The notes: generated by a model not told the origin, from the sequence alone. 64,000 nt of DNA from Phascolomyces articulosus (GCA_025677815.1 JAIXMP010000064.1:62001-126000), one strand, 5' to 3'; positions 1 to 14,439 are shown, counted from the stretch's first letter. Made by a program: numbers and translations.

Positions 1-717
1 TTATAAAGAGATCCAAAAAAAAATAAAAATCATCACTTACAGTTCTTGAATAGACATGTTCAGGCTTTTCAGTCTTACGGTTCCAATAAATACTGACATC
101 ATCACCACGATACATTACAAATTGATCGCGTGCCTGGTGATCCATAAGCCAGCTCTTCAAATGTTCCTTGGGAGCAAAATCTTCAATTTCGGGTTCAGCA
201 TAATCGTCACTCATTTTGCTATATTTTTCGACATCGGTAAACTTGTTAACAGACAATTGATGGGCCTTTGACATTTTATGACCATCCAAGTTCTTTACAG
301 CAGCATGAGCACTTTCGGGAGTTTCAAAGTCAATGAACAAGTATCTATATACATTTTTAGGGGGGGGGGAAAGTAAAATAATGACAAGTCAGTTTCCTAC
401 TACTAAATTACGCGTTTTATGATAGAAAAAAAAAACAAGTGAAATTTTTACCCTTTGCTTTCTTTTTTGCCTTTATCGTTAGGTGCCATAGGCATCCAAA
501 TACCACTTTCTTTAATTTCACCTGCATTCTTGGTAAACAATTTCTTAAGAACGCTTAACAATTTTTCTTCTTTTGCTTCGTCGACCAAAGGTGCACCATC
601 TACTACAACGATCGTATCCAAATCATCGTCCACTTGAACTTGATGTTGTTCGTAAATGTCGCTAAAATCAATATCTTCTTCCCGTTCGGGTAGATTCTTT
701 AAATCAAGTCCAGGCAT
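1..717 (-). CDS. PRT1: Eukaryotic translation initiation factor 3 subunit B (5' part, runs off the window)
   Basis: eIF3b is the scaffold subunit of eIF3, which brings mRNA and the ternary complex to the 40S ribosome in the cytoplasm. Two coding exons are visible: 452-717 (ATG at 717) and 41-344. They join in phase through a GT-AG intron, and a second donor (gtaagt on the minus strand) lies at 35-40, so the rest of the gene is beyond base 1. The 190 visible residues show the acidic N-terminus with IVVVDGAPLVDE, then the RRM domain (GYLFIDFETPESA, roughly residues 45-135), then a stretch resembling the linker into the WD40 propeller (residues 140-190). Yeast and human proteins are about 760-815 residues, so roughly three quarters is missing here. 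The identification comes from remembered family sequence and is strong. Confidence 0.9.
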
Positions 718-1403
718 CGTTTTTCAAAAAAAAAAGAAATGTGTTGTTTTTTTTTTTTTGAAGGGAGGAGTGCTGCTTACTGCTTACGGCTGCTTTGGAG
801 GTTTGTGTTATGAAATAAAAAAAACGACACACACACAAAACGGAATCGAAAATCCAATTCAATTGTGTGGATTTTTTGTTCGACGCAAAATTTAGTGGCT
901 TGGAAAATTTGTTACTTTTCTGACAGTTACTGATGTCCCTTTCAAGATAATCATTATATATGTATTATATTTCCCCTCCCCCACCCTTTTTTTTTTTCAT
1001 AGTAAAAAGTGAGGATTCCCAAAGATATGTTAATATCTTATTCATTATTTACTTTATGTCAAGATATATAGATATATATATATATACTTAAATATTTGCT
1101 TCTTTTACTTATTAAACATAGGTTACTATTTATGAGTCAGATAGTAAAAAGAGAGAGATTATTTTTTTTTCTTGTGATTAAAGTCATCATACTTGGTTTT
1201 TTTTAATAAGTAATAGAAGGAAATTCAGAACATATACAAAAATATAAAAATAAAGCTACTTTTTTTTTTGAGGTGAGGAGATGTAAGGAAATAAATGCGA
1301 AGGAAGTGAGAGAAAAAAGAAGAAGAAAGGATTCTATACAACGATAATATAATCGCACCGGGCGTAAATGGGAAAAAAAAGAGAATGAAATGAAAAAAAT
1401 AAA
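718..1403. other. Intergenic, eIF3b 5' flank and DAHP synthase 3' flank
   Basis: No gene seen. The stretch has poly-T and poly-A runs and TA-rich sequence. It must hold the promoter of eIF3b (near 718-900) and the 3' UTR of the DAHP synthase gene, since both are on the minus strand. A short open frame at 656-895 is low-complexity and overlaps the eIF3b start region antisense. Confidence 0.5.
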
Positions 1404-3055
<1,652 letters not shown>

Positions 3056-3615
3056 GGTTTTTTTTTTTTGTGATTGTATAATAAAAAAAAGTAAAGAAAA
3101 AAGAAAAAAAAAAGTAGAAAGATCCAAGGATTTTCATTCCCTTTTTAAAAACGGGAGCGGAGATCTTTTTCAATGATAATAAGATAAAATGAGTCAGTTT
3201 TTTCCAACCATCCCAAAATTTCACTAGAGAGGGCATATATATATATATGACCTTAACTACAATGGTTGAGGCGCGGGTTCATGATAAACAATTTTTTTAA
3301 TAGAGTTGGACATGATTAATAAAATGAATAAATAATTCATCCTCTTGATATTTTTTTATGAAAAGTATATAATAATGAACATTTTTATTGATACTAATAT
3401 CTCAAAAAAAAAACGAAAACTCCAAAAAAAAAAAAAAAAAAAAAATCACTCAATGCATCAATTCTGCATCAAAAGCTTTCACCGTCACAGCCTAGCGCGC
3501 GCGGAGCTTTCGATCCATGCTTTCGTGAGTTATATTTTTTTAAAAAAAAGTTTGGCCTTTATTTTTTATTATTATTATTATACACCCCACCTCATAAATA
3601 TAGAAATATAAAACA
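3056..3615. promoter_or_regulatory. Divergent promoter region, DAHP synthase / Tom22
   Basis: No gene seen. This interval must contain the 5' flanks of both divergent genes. It has long A and T runs, a 20-plus-base poly-A near 3425, and one small GC island, tagcgcgcgcgg near 3493, in otherwise AT-rich DNA. No defined factor site can be called by eye. Confidence 0.4.
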
Positions 3616-4223
3616 ATGGTTAAACTTGAAGAAGTCTCAGCAGATCAATTCGATGATGTTGATAAGCAAGTATTGAGTGACGATGGGGATGACAATTATT
3701 CTGACTTTTCCGACGATGATTTTGACGATGACGAAGATGAATCCATTTTGGATCGTATTGTTGCACTTAAAGAAATTATTCCCCTCAAGCATCGAAACAG
3801 AATCTCGTCAAGCGCGTCCACTTTGACTTCTTGGAGTAAGACAGGTGCTACATTTGTGGGTAAAAGTGCTTGGGTTATTACCACTTCCATGTTGCTTTTA
3901 GTTTTGCCACTTGCTTTGGAAATTGAAAAAGAACAAGCCTTGGTGGCTTATGAAAAGGAAGCTATGCAACAACAAGGTGCTCAACAGGTAAAAAAGAAAC
4001 AACAAAAATATATATAGAGAAAGAGATATATGTTGTGTGTGAGCGAAAACGAAAGAAATTAAGAATAAAAGATGGGACGACGAGGATATATTGGATATAT
4101 ATATTAAATTAATTTGGTGTTTTTTTTTATGATAAATAGATGTTGGTGGGTCAACAACCCGGTCAACCACAACAACCTGGTCAACCTGGTCAACCTCAAC
4201 AACTTGCTCCTCCAGGTTTCTAG
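3616..4223 (+). CDS. TOM22: Mitochondrial import receptor subunit Tom22
   Basis: Tom22 is the central receptor of the TOM complex in the mitochondrial outer membrane. Two exons (3616-3987 and 4140-4223) join in phase and give 151 residues. The N-terminal cytosolic part is very acidic (about residues 10-45, many Asp/Glu), as the presequence-binding arm is expected to be. ESILDRIVALKEIIPLKHR (about 42-60) matches the family core. A single membrane segment follows at about residues 85-103 (WVITTSMLLLVLPLALE), then a short intermembrane-space tail. The second exon encodes a Gln/Pro/Gly tail with repeated GQPQQ/PGQ units. The call rests on domain order and core motif, and I am confident. The intron of 152 bases splits only the tail. 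Confidence 0.88.
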
Positions 4224-4570
4224 ATAAATAAGAAAACATTATTTTATTATCCCCCCTTCTTTTTCTTCTTCTTCTTCTTCCTCCTCACGTATATAACAAA
4301 AAAAACACAAATCCTTAAGATTACTATGACTTCTCTCCCTCCCCCCACCCTACTCACACACTAAAAAAATCAATTTGATTCAACGCTTGTACATTTTAAC
4401 AAAAATTTCAAAAAATATATAAAGAACCTCAAAAGAAAAAAAAAAAGAGTTATATATAGAAAACTTTTTTTTTTTTTTTGAAATTAGGTTTTTATGTTGA
4501 TATATATATATAATTATTAATTTTATTATTTGTTATATAAATATATAATCTGGTATATAAAGTTTTATAT
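4224..4570. other. Convergent 3' region, Tom22 / unknown gene
   Basis: No gene seen. Holds the 3' UTRs of two convergent genes, with pyrimidine-rich sequence just after the Tom22 stop and TA-rich sequence with poly-A and poly-T runs nearer the other gene. Confidence 0.5.
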
Positions 4571-5728
4571 TTATTTAACATTATTATTATTGTTATTATA
4601 ATGTGTGGGGTATTGGTATTGTAAACAACTTGGACGATTAGATACAAATTCATCCAATCGTTTAGGTAAATAACCTCTTGGTCTTAAGGGTCCAACGATT
4701 TTTTGTGCTCTCATCATATTCGCTTCCGCTACAATCATACGTAAATGCGCTGCATTGATACGAAGATCTCTAACACGTCGATATTCTTGTTCATCCGGTA
4801 ATATGGATAATGGTGATTTTTTTCTTTGGGATGATTTTTTGTTTTTCTTTATGGTGATGGTAGGTGACCTTGATTTATTATCATTATTGTTGGTGTCGTT
4901 TACAGTTGTGGTATCATTGTTATTGTTATTGTTGTTGGTATCATCATTTTCATCATCTTCATCAGTGATAATAGGTGTCCAATGTTTAGGACTTTGCCAA
5001 ATAATCCAACGTTCATCATCATCAGGTGAAGGTGCTTCAAATATACGAAAAGTTTCCAAGGGTACTTCTTTTATAGTGACACCTTCTTCTTCTTCATCTT
5101 TTTTAGTACTTGATAAACCCATTGAATCTTCATAGTGATCATCCATGGCATTATTATCGTTGGATAATTGTTGCTGATGTTGTTGCTGAGTAGATTGTTG
5201 AACATAATGATCACATAATAAGTCCGATAATGCAGCTGTACTACTACAATCAGAAGGGGGTAAAATAAGTTGATAATCTTCATCAAAAAGGGTGGTGTTG
5301 ACACTCGTATTACTGCTACTAGAACTACTACCGCTACTACCACTACAACTACTACAACAGCTATCAGCACTACTGCTTAAAAGACTAGTACCACCCGATG
5401 AAGATGAACTACTACTACTTAAACAACTACAACCATCTTCATCAGAAGAAGAAACTGTTGTATTAGTTGTAGTAAGTGGCATTGTAGAAGAAGAATAGAT
5501 GGAAATAGGTTGACTGGAAGGAGCCATTACATCAAGTGGTGAAGTAGCAACGTCAGGGCAACTACGTGGCATGAAACCTACAGGAGATGTAGGTGATGTT
5601 GTATCAATGGGTTTGGAGTTGAAGAGTCGTTGAAGTATTGAAACCAAATGGGATACAGAGTTTAATGATAAGTCATCATTTTCATTATCAAAATATGGAT
5701 AAGGTGCATGATTCTTGTTTTGTTGTTG

Positions 5729-5775
<47 letters not shown>

Positions 5776-6360
5776 ACTGTTGATATGTATAAATATAAAA
5801 GAATAATAGTAATAATAAAAAAAAATATATATAGGTAAGGTCATTTTGTTACTAATACTTTATTATATAAAACAGAAAAAAAAGACACCAAAACTAAAAA
5901 AATATACATTGAATAGCATTTTTTTTTTTACATCGTACAACAATTTTTTTCTTTTTTGTCGATAATAATATGCATAGTATATATAAACCTTCTTGCCCCT
6001 CCTTTTTTTTTTTCTTACTCCACTTCACTCCATTCATACACATATAATCATTACCAACAATCTAATCTATAAAACAAACGCCACACACACACACAGACAC
6101 TCCCATATATACATGTAAAAGAAAAGGTATATGTATATTAACCATGAAAACACATACGCATACAGAATTTATTTTTATTTAATAAATATACTTGCCTTTT
6201 TTTGATGTGTTGATGATTTATTCTTTTGTCGTTTTGGAATAGCACCATAAGGTTTTGGAGAATGTAAGGTAATATGTTTTGCGCGATGTTGAAATATTTC
6301 TTTACTTTTATTATGATTATAATCCATTAGGGTAGTAGTAGTCATATCGCGTCGTGGCAT
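4571..6360 (-). CDS. Unrecognised Gln/Ser/Asn-rich protein with a GC-AG intron
   Basis: Not recognised. The best model has exon 1 at 6196-6360 (ATG at 6360) and exon 2 at 4571-5776, giving 456 residues. Exon 1 ends AAAG followed by GCAAGT, the consensus of a rare GC donor. Exon 2 begins after acag at 5777-5780, and both are in phase 0. Exon 2 opens with Q17 (11 CAG then 6 CAA, residues 58-74). A Ser/Thr/Cys-rich low-complexity middle and runs of Asp/Asn and Lys follow. The ordered parts are EVPLETFRIFEAPSPDDDERWIIWQSPKHW and the C-terminal stretch from about LPDEQEYRRVRDLRINAAHL to RPRGYLPKRLDEF, which looks like a conserved helical segment. A later start inside exon 2 would be needed if the 419-base intron is wrong. 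Function unknown. Confidence 0.6.
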
Positions 6361-6516
6361 ATTAGAATATTAAAAAAAAGTGGAGAGAGAAAGAAAGAAA
6401 GAGAGAGATAAAGAAGTGAAATAAGAAGAAGAAGAGAGACCCTTTATATATATTTGAAATCAAGTGTTGAAAATGGGGGGGGAGGAAAGGTAATAGATTG
6501 GGGGGCATGATAAAAG

Positions 6517-6555
<39 letters not shown>

Positions 6556-9500
6556 GAACTTGAAAGTGTAATATAAGGAGTATTTATATATAAATGGGGG
6601 GGTGGGGAAAGGAGAGGGAAGAAGATGATGATGATGATGATAGTGAAGAGGAGGTGTTTAAGTCATTGAATGTTGATAATAGGTCCGCAAAAAGGTCACA
6701 GGGACATGATTACCATTTTCAGTTATTTCATCTCACCCTTTCTCCATCCACCCCCCCAAAAAAAAACTACATCGCTTTTTCTTGAAGAAATGGAAAGGAT
6801 TACTGGTCCATGCATTATGTTTTATTTTTTTTATATATATGCAATTTTTATTGTTTTATTTTGTATTATATATTTATAATATATCTGTAACACATTTTCA
6901 TTATAAAAAAAATCAATTATCTTATAAGAGTAACTAAGATGGATCATAGATTCAGGTACGTAAAGCAGTGTTATAAGATTCAATAAAAGTGTTAGATGGA
7001 ACAACCCTTCTTTTTTATTATACAACATTTGGTCATAAAGAAAATATTTCATCATCTTCAAAAATGTATATTGGTTTCATTATCTATCCATCTTATAATA
7101 AATACTAATTGATGATATAGAATAGTACAGGTAACAACAACATGAAAAATTCTTATGTTTTGGTAGAAATAACGAAATCTGACTTCATTTTTTACCCGAT
7201 GAAAAAAAAAAATGCTTTTCAGATGTTTATATCTTGTGTATCACACATTTTTTTTTTATGGGAAATTATATTCTATTTGTGATGATTCGGCTTGACGACG
7301 ATCCTCCCCATAATCAATTACATAAAAAGATATCGTGTATAGTATTATTTATAGTGTGTGTAAGGTCATGAACAAACAAAGAATGACGACAATGATGATG
7401 TTAATGGTCAATGTGTGAAAATAAATCGATTCTTTTATAGAAAGAGTGAGATAAGAAAGAAAAAAAACTTATCTCTCACCTTTTATCATTCCCCCCCACA
7501 CATATAGAATTATTTTTTTGTTCCTCTTATCCCACTTTTTTTTTCTTTTCTAAATCATCAATAACATATTGAATAGTTCCTATTGATTAACTCATCTTCA
7601 AGATGAAGGTTTTTAGTAAAACAAATAAAGAACTGTTGTAATTAGTTATTAGTTAAAACCACCGGACAATATAGTACGGAGTTTAAGGAGGTGAAGTGGG
7701 GGGGGAAGGATATTATTAGAGTGAGAAACAATCCATTAAGGGGACAAGAAGACCAGGTTAGTAGTGAAATGCAATACAGTTCCCAGGCTATCTTTTTTAT
7801 TATTATTACTGTGATGAAAAAGTACGAATTCACATGGTAATTTTTTTTTTCTTTTATAAATATATATATAATCGTAGAAGGCCAACAACATAATCTTTAA
7901 TGATTCTTCTAGTAACAAAATTCATAATAATTCATAATGAAACGGAGTATCATCCAAATGAGTGTGAGTATATGATTTATTTTAGTCGGTTTCACTTAAT
8001 ATATTCCAAAACAAATATCGTGGGGGAAGAAAAGTTTATATTTTTTTGAAATGGAATTGTAGTTGAATGATATCATTATAACTCCATACGGTTAATTCCA
8101 TTTTGTTATTTTATGCATCTTTTTTTGGTCTTTAAGCCGCTTTAACAACATCTCGTATCAATGTGTCACGTTTTTTTTTTTTTTTTGCACCCAAGAAAAA
8201 AAAAATCGTTACTTTTTTTTTCTGTGCAATTACATCGGTTCCCGTTCATATTATTTCACACACACTCACTTGTCTTGTCTTTTTCGGGTTATCTTTTTTA
8301 ACTTTTAATAAGAACAACTTACATTCTCTCTTTATTCCAAGAATATCATTCACCCCTTCTTTTTTTACTAATCTCCCCCTTCTCTCTCTTTCATCTATAG
8401 AATAGAACTTCTCTTCTATGATTATAGTAATATGCACAAACACTGGGGAGTGGAACGCTATTCTCTCGAAAATAGGGGTGGAATTATGTATTATAAATAA
8501 TTATGATACATAAAAACCGTTTTCTATCTAATTGCTTGTAAAGAAAGGGACCAAATCCTTTTTTTTTTTTTACGTTTAACCAAACACCCCCATAAACAAC
8601 TATCAGTAAAAAAAACAGGTACATTGGATAAAAATGGATATACTGTGTTCTTTTATTGGACCCAGGTTTTTTTTTTTTTTTTTGATGGAGGTCCCTTGAA
8701 TAAGTGAATGATCAATAGCTTATTTATTCTTACTATATGAACAAGATAATAAGTAAATTTATATACAAACATACATAATGGGAAGGGAAATGATAGTTCT
8801 CATTTGTTTTAGTGAATTGTAATTTATTACTACTTACTACGTAGGCTTGTCAAATCAAGGAAACGCTACCGATCCTTCCGATTCATCCTCTCCCCCTCCT
8901 TATTTCAAAATAGAACCTCTCTCTCTCCCCTCAAATTCTTATTTCTCATTTGTGTGTGTTCATTTGAGTCATTCTTTATCGATCCCCAAATGTAAGACCA
9001 TGATAAATTTTAGATCATCACTTATTTAATTATTATTCAGTGTAAACAGGATTACATTCAATCATTATTTTTTATTACATAACATCCTTAATCACTGAAT
9101 AATGATATCATCAAGGAACGATCATAGAATGAGCAAAAGGTAATTATATATATAATAAGCAGGCATTCATTTTTTTAACAGTTGAATTACCTCTTGATGA
9201 AAATACATATCCAAAAGTTTCATTCAAGTAAAAACAACCATCATCAAGACTCCTCCATAAATGGTTGTTAATTCTAAGTACGTAGTAATAAGTGCACCTA
9301 TCAAAAAACAACAAAAGTCTAAATATGTAAATTTATTATGCAATCATCCATTTTTACAAAAAAAAAAATTATCAATTTGTACCCTTACCAGAATGATCAT
9401 AGTCATACATTCATTCATGCATGCAATTTTACAAGAAGCTTGATGAACAATGTTACTGTGTCAAAAAGTTTATCATGCAAATTAGTTAGATTATTGACCA

Positions 9501-9724
9501 ATTTCATGTACAAGTATATGTCATAATAAAAAAATCAGCTTTTTCTTCTTTCAAAAAGCACCAGTATATATACACACACACACACACACAATCATTAAAA
9601 ATAGATGATGATATATATTTTTATTTGATAAAAGTTGTATATATTCAATGTATATATATATAAAAAAAAAAGAGAGGATAAATCTACTCCTATTTTTTTT
9701 TCCTTTCTATATTATTACAGCATA
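6361..9724. other. Large gene-free interval (3.4 kb)
   Basis: I see no convincing gene on either strand. It contains the promoter of the preceding minus-strand gene near 6361-6600 and the 3' UTR of the lysine enzyme near 9724. Contents include an ATT trinucleotide run (6518-6555), a GAT run (about 6624-6640), G-runs, many poly-T runs and purine/pyrimidine-biased blocks. All open frames are short, low-complexity or lack an ATG. The stretch 8846-9000 is less simple in composition, but the open frame there starts at TTG and shows no family resemblance. It could hold a non-coding RNA or an unrecognised intron-rich gene. Confidence 0.5.
6518..6555. repeat. (ATT)n microsatellite
   Basis: About twelve uninterrupted ATT/TTA units in the intergenic interval, directly readable in the sequence. 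No coding role. Confidence 0.9.
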
Positions 9725-12700
9725 TTATACATCCCAAATACCACTTCCAGTGGGGATCAATTCATCGGTTGTGGTATCCTTGCTGTTAGGTTGTTGTTGT
9801 TGTTGGAGGAGGATTTCTTGACTACGTTCCACAAATTGAATACCTTGATCATGAAGTTGATCAAGAATAGGTAAATAAACGTCTGGTGTCGTTGGACGTA
9901 AAATACCTCTTTGATGTATCTTGTTATCCAAAACTAATTCTGTCGCCATTGCAGCAGGTAAACCAACAGTGGTAGCCATGGCTGTATCTCCATGACTTTC
10001 ACTGCTACCATAATGGATCAATGTGGATGTTACTTTTTCCTAAATAGAGAGAGAGGATGATGGTTATATATAAAAATTTACAAATACACATCAACTATAT
10101 ATATAAAAAAGAAATTTTTTTTACCTTTTTTCCAGTACGTTGATCTTCAATTCCGAATTCATGATGCATGGCTACCATATCTCGTTCACCAGGCAAATAA
10201 CAAAGACGATCAGCTAATAATGCTGAAAATGCATCTAAAGATGTAGGTGATTGTGGTGGTATTTTATTATTTCCTCCACTCAATAGAAATTGTAATGCAT
10301 TCGATACTTGAAGTCCCATTGTTTCATTTCCAAGTTTTGCATGAATGGCTTCTTTCCAGTCTTTAGAACTATCCCCAGTAATAACATGGTTGACATAATG
10401 ATCCTTTGTTTTTTTTTTTTTGAAATAAAATATATGGTTATTACTATTATTATAAATCGAGTGTTGTTGTTTTTAAACTTACCCAAGATTTAAGATTATT
10501 AGGCAATGAATCATTGAGGTTCAAAAATCCCAATTTCCTTAGTCCATACAAAAGATCAGAATAACCCTATCCATTTTTTCATTACAAAATCAATATATAT
10601 ATGAGACACTGATTCCATATATAAAAAAAACATCAATTCTTCAATATATATAGTTTACCTGATATCGCAATGTACCACGGAACATAGTGTTCATTTCATT
10701 CAAATCACCCAAACCATAAATATCTATATATTTGAGTGAATCTCTATTGGCAAGACCTTCGAAAACAAATCCTTGAAAGGGTGTTCGAATCGTTGGGAAA
10801 TGATTTTTTAATAATAAATCACCAGAGATTGTACGTTTCTAAACATAGTAAAAAAAAATAATGAATCACATGACGTTATTTTTTTTTCGTTCTTCTTTCA
10901 ATAACATTGATGTTTTTAACATAGCGTCACTATTTCTTAAACACTTATTATTTTTACCTTGAGACCCGACCAATAAGTAGCATCATTACCACTTGCTGTC
11001 AGCACACCTCTGGGTGACCAGCTAAATTTATATCCTAATGGAACATTGGAAGCTTCGGGAGCCGGTAATCCGCCGCACCACGAAATAAACGATCGAATCT
11101 ATAATATATATATAACCATATATAAGAAAGTTTAGTACACGAAAAAAGATAGCAAACACAAGATCGTGAGACTCTGTATTTCTATGAAAGATATAAATCC
11201 GAGGGATCGGGGACGGGTGGGGGAGGAACTGGAAATAGTGGGTCACATTACTTATAGTTTTTTTTTTTTTTTTCTTGAATTGACAACTTAAATTACCTTT
11301 TTACCACTCGATTTGGCTTGGTCAATAATTTTCATGGCTGACATGTGGTCGATCCCTGGATCCAGACCCACTTCGTTCATGATTAATATACCAGCCTTTT
11401 TAGCGCTATATTGTCATATAAAAAAATAAATAAATATGAATAATGAGTTCTTTATATATATATATATATATAAACATAACTAATTATCAGCTAATAGTTT
11501 TGACTTACGCATCATTGAGTTTTTCCATCTCTTCCGAAACGTAACTTGCAGTGACCATATGTTTGCCTTGATCAATACATGCCTTTGCAACTTCGGTATG
11601 GAGGAATGCTGGAACCAAACTATAATAATATCATTTGGTTGTTATTTTCCTAGTTCTGTCTTTTTTTTCCCAATGACTATATAACTATATACCTAACAAC
11701 AACATCAGCATTTGAAACAAGTCGAGAGAGTTCATGTTTATTTGAAATATCTAATGGAACTGATTCTGCTTGATCATGGTTACATTGAGAGATAAGTGCT
11801 TGTGCTTCAGATGTAGCATTGCTGGCTAATAATAATAAAAAAAAGAGAGGATAATGTATAACAAATTATCAGTTTATGTTCCTCTTTCTTAAAAGGTAAA
11901 TGTAATGTTAACTTACCAACAACGACTCGTACATCAGATCGTTGAGTTAGATGTTGAACAAGTGGTCCAGCAACCATTCCTGAACCTAGTAAAAGTACGG
12001 TACGTTTATTATGAATATTTTCATTACTTTTTGTTGTTGTTGTCTGTGGGAGTAAGGATGCAAGGGATGAATGGTCCTTGGTTAAATGTCCGTTATCGGC
12101 AATCGTTGCATTAGCAAGCATAGGTGATAAATCTCCCAAAGTTTGTGCTGCTGGATGAATCTAATATATATATAGAACAATATCATAATGTAATCTCGTC
12201 GGTTATCATCCTGTTATCCAAAAAAAATATATATATAGAGGGGGACGTAGTATATAATAGAGTTCCTTTTTCTCTTACCAGTTTCTTGATATGAGGATAT
12301 AAAACGTTACTAAAATGTTTACTGCTATCACTAGCTAATTCTGCAGGAAGAATATCGATTCCCATTATTTGTATCCCTTCTTCTTCTACACTAATAATCC
12401 CCAAAATTAAAATATTCAGAGAAAAAAAAAAAAGTAAATTCTTTGATTTAGTTTTTTTTCTTTTGTTTGATCCATAGAATATAATCCCATTAAAAAAAAC
12501 ATCTACTTACTTTTTATGTTCTATTTCATTAACAGCATCATAATAATAAAATCCATCTTCAATATTGGTGGAATGTGATAAACATTCAAATGCACCCTAA
12601 TGTTATTTTTTTTTTTTAAAAAAAAATAATTCTGTGTTACATGTAATTCCTCTCTCTCTCTCTGTGTTTGATCAAAATTCCCAATTGTTATATACCTTAG

Positions 12701-13875
12701 TATCACAGACGATATCGACCAAACTCATCATACTCCCTTTTTTAACGATGCCTTGTTTTTGTTTCAATTGTAAATCTCGAAGTTGTACATTACTCATCAA
12801 TCGAGGATATCTTTGATCCCAATAGGCACCGGTAACAACTGTGTTGACATAAGGAGCAATCTATATATATATATATATATAGATAGATTTAAAAAGTTAT
12901 TTAGTTGTTTACACAGAGTATATTCTTTTTCTTTACTGATGATGATGATGTGTATGAAAATACATCATTCTTCTTTCATATATATATATATATTTACATT
13001 ATCTGCGAAAATCGATTGATATCTTTCTGGATGTTCCAAATATTCTTGATAAGAATAAATACCATCTCCTTTTCTTTGCACATAATCACCCACTTTAAGA
13101 TGAGTGCCATATACTTTATTCAATTTCGGGTCTAAAAAAAGAGAAAAAATTCACAAGAAAAATTCGTAAATTTTGTTGCGTGAGAATTTTTATAAAATCA
13201 CAAAAAAAAAAAATACCACACTTACTCTTATCATTGACAATCTTTGGTAAATCTTCAGGAGCAATAAATTCATGAGGTAATTCTTTAAATACTTCCAAAG
13301 CACCCTTTTATGTTTTTTTTTTTGAATAAAATGTGAATATGTAAGTATTCATTTAGTACTAGATATCAAAAGTATATTGATAAAAAATATTCACCTGAGT
13401 CACGTTTCCTGAACCTGTAAAGGCAAAAACTAAAGGACCAAAATCTTTTGGAGTTCCTTCATCTTGAATAACATTCCCCATATTACGCGTTGCTAATTTG
13501 GCGGATGGTAATCCACGATAAGAATGTGCCATACCAAGATACTATATATATAAAACATAAGAGAGATAAGATAATTAAAACTTAGACTCTCTCTCCCCCT
13601 TCTTTCTTTCTTTCTTTAAAACGCGTATATAAAAAACATAAAGATACTACTTTACCATGAAAGGAGTCGTATATCCCAATCCTAAAAATCGATGACCCAT
13701 ACCATGTAAACCATCAATCATTCCAGCATTTCCTGCAAATTTACCAAATGCTACCAAACGCTTATGGGTTTCTGGATCTTTCATTAACTCATAATCAATA
13801 AGACGGATCCTCTATTTAAATATATATTAATTTTTATGACGTTTAAAAAAACATAATGCTAGTTCATCAGCTCCA

Positions 13876-13918
<43 letters not shown>

Positions 13919-14439
13919 AAAAAAAAGTTCAAATAACAACCCCTCCTCTCCCCCAATACCTTATCCAAAATATCCTTGAGCATGGGCATATTTTTAGGTG
14001 TTCCTTTATGGGTATGTGAAAAAAAGACATAGGTCTTATCTGGAATCAATTTTGATGTTGGGACTTCTTTAATACCAAGAATAATATCGGCAACAGACAA
14101 GTCTTCCGATACAATGGCACCTGCCTTGACATAAGCATCATCTGAAAATACTCTTTTTGTACTTGGTTGAATAAAGACTTGAGCCCCTGTTTCTTGAACC
14201 AAATCTCTTACAGCATCAGGGGTTAATGGAACGCGACGTTCCCAACGACTTTTATCTTCGCGACGAATACCAATACTACGATACCCTTGACCTTTAGGTG
14301 TTTCACTGGATCGCCAAAGGTATCCATTTTTTGTAGATATCATTCTTTGTTTGGACATATTAAAGTTTGTCATAGCATTTTTGCCAGTAAAAGATCTATA
14401 GAATGGACGATAACCCATGGCCATATTGGATAATGTCAT
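9725..14439 (-). CDS. Bifunctional lysine-ketoglutarate reductase / saccharopine dehydrogenase (alpha-aminoadipic semialdehyde synthase)
   Basis: The two fused activities convert lysine plus 2-oxoglutarate to saccharopine, then to aminoadipate semialdehyde plus glutamate. Seventeen exons join in phase: 14439-13960, 13811-13656, 13541-13395, 13304-13226, 13131-12998, 12860-12696, 12596-12511, 12390-12279, 12160-11917, 11825-11693, 11619-11509, 11405-11297, 11098-10958, 10838-10659, 10566-10483, 10403-10125 and 10039-9725. This gives 984 residues, against about 926 for human AASS. The N-terminal reductase half (about 50-450) has [19 protein letters not shown] and [15 protein letters not shown]. 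The dehydrogenase half begins about residue 505 with [18 protein letters not shown], a Rossmann glycine motif, and later has [16 protein letters not shown] and [13 protein letters not shown]. The first 45 residues are Arg/Ser/Met-rich and poor in acids, so mitochondrial targeting is plausible. Order and fusion are those of animal and plant lysine catabolism. Confidence 0.93.
13877..13910. repeat. (CA)17 microsatellite in intron 1 of the lysine enzyme gene
   Basis: An uninterrupted CA run followed by TATATATA, lying between the donor at 13958-13959 and the acceptor at 13812-13813. On the transcribed strand it reads (TG)n, which can influence splicing in other organisms; any effect here is inference. 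Confidence 0.9.

Noticed and set aside
6594..6785. Small acidic open frame with a poly-Asp run
   Set aside because: Made by a GAT repeat and homopolymers in the gene-free interval; no domain and poor start context.
8847..9029. 60-codon open frame with Ser/Pro-rich start
   Set aside because: Begins at TTG and has no splice partner or family resemblance; kept only as a note in the interval entry.
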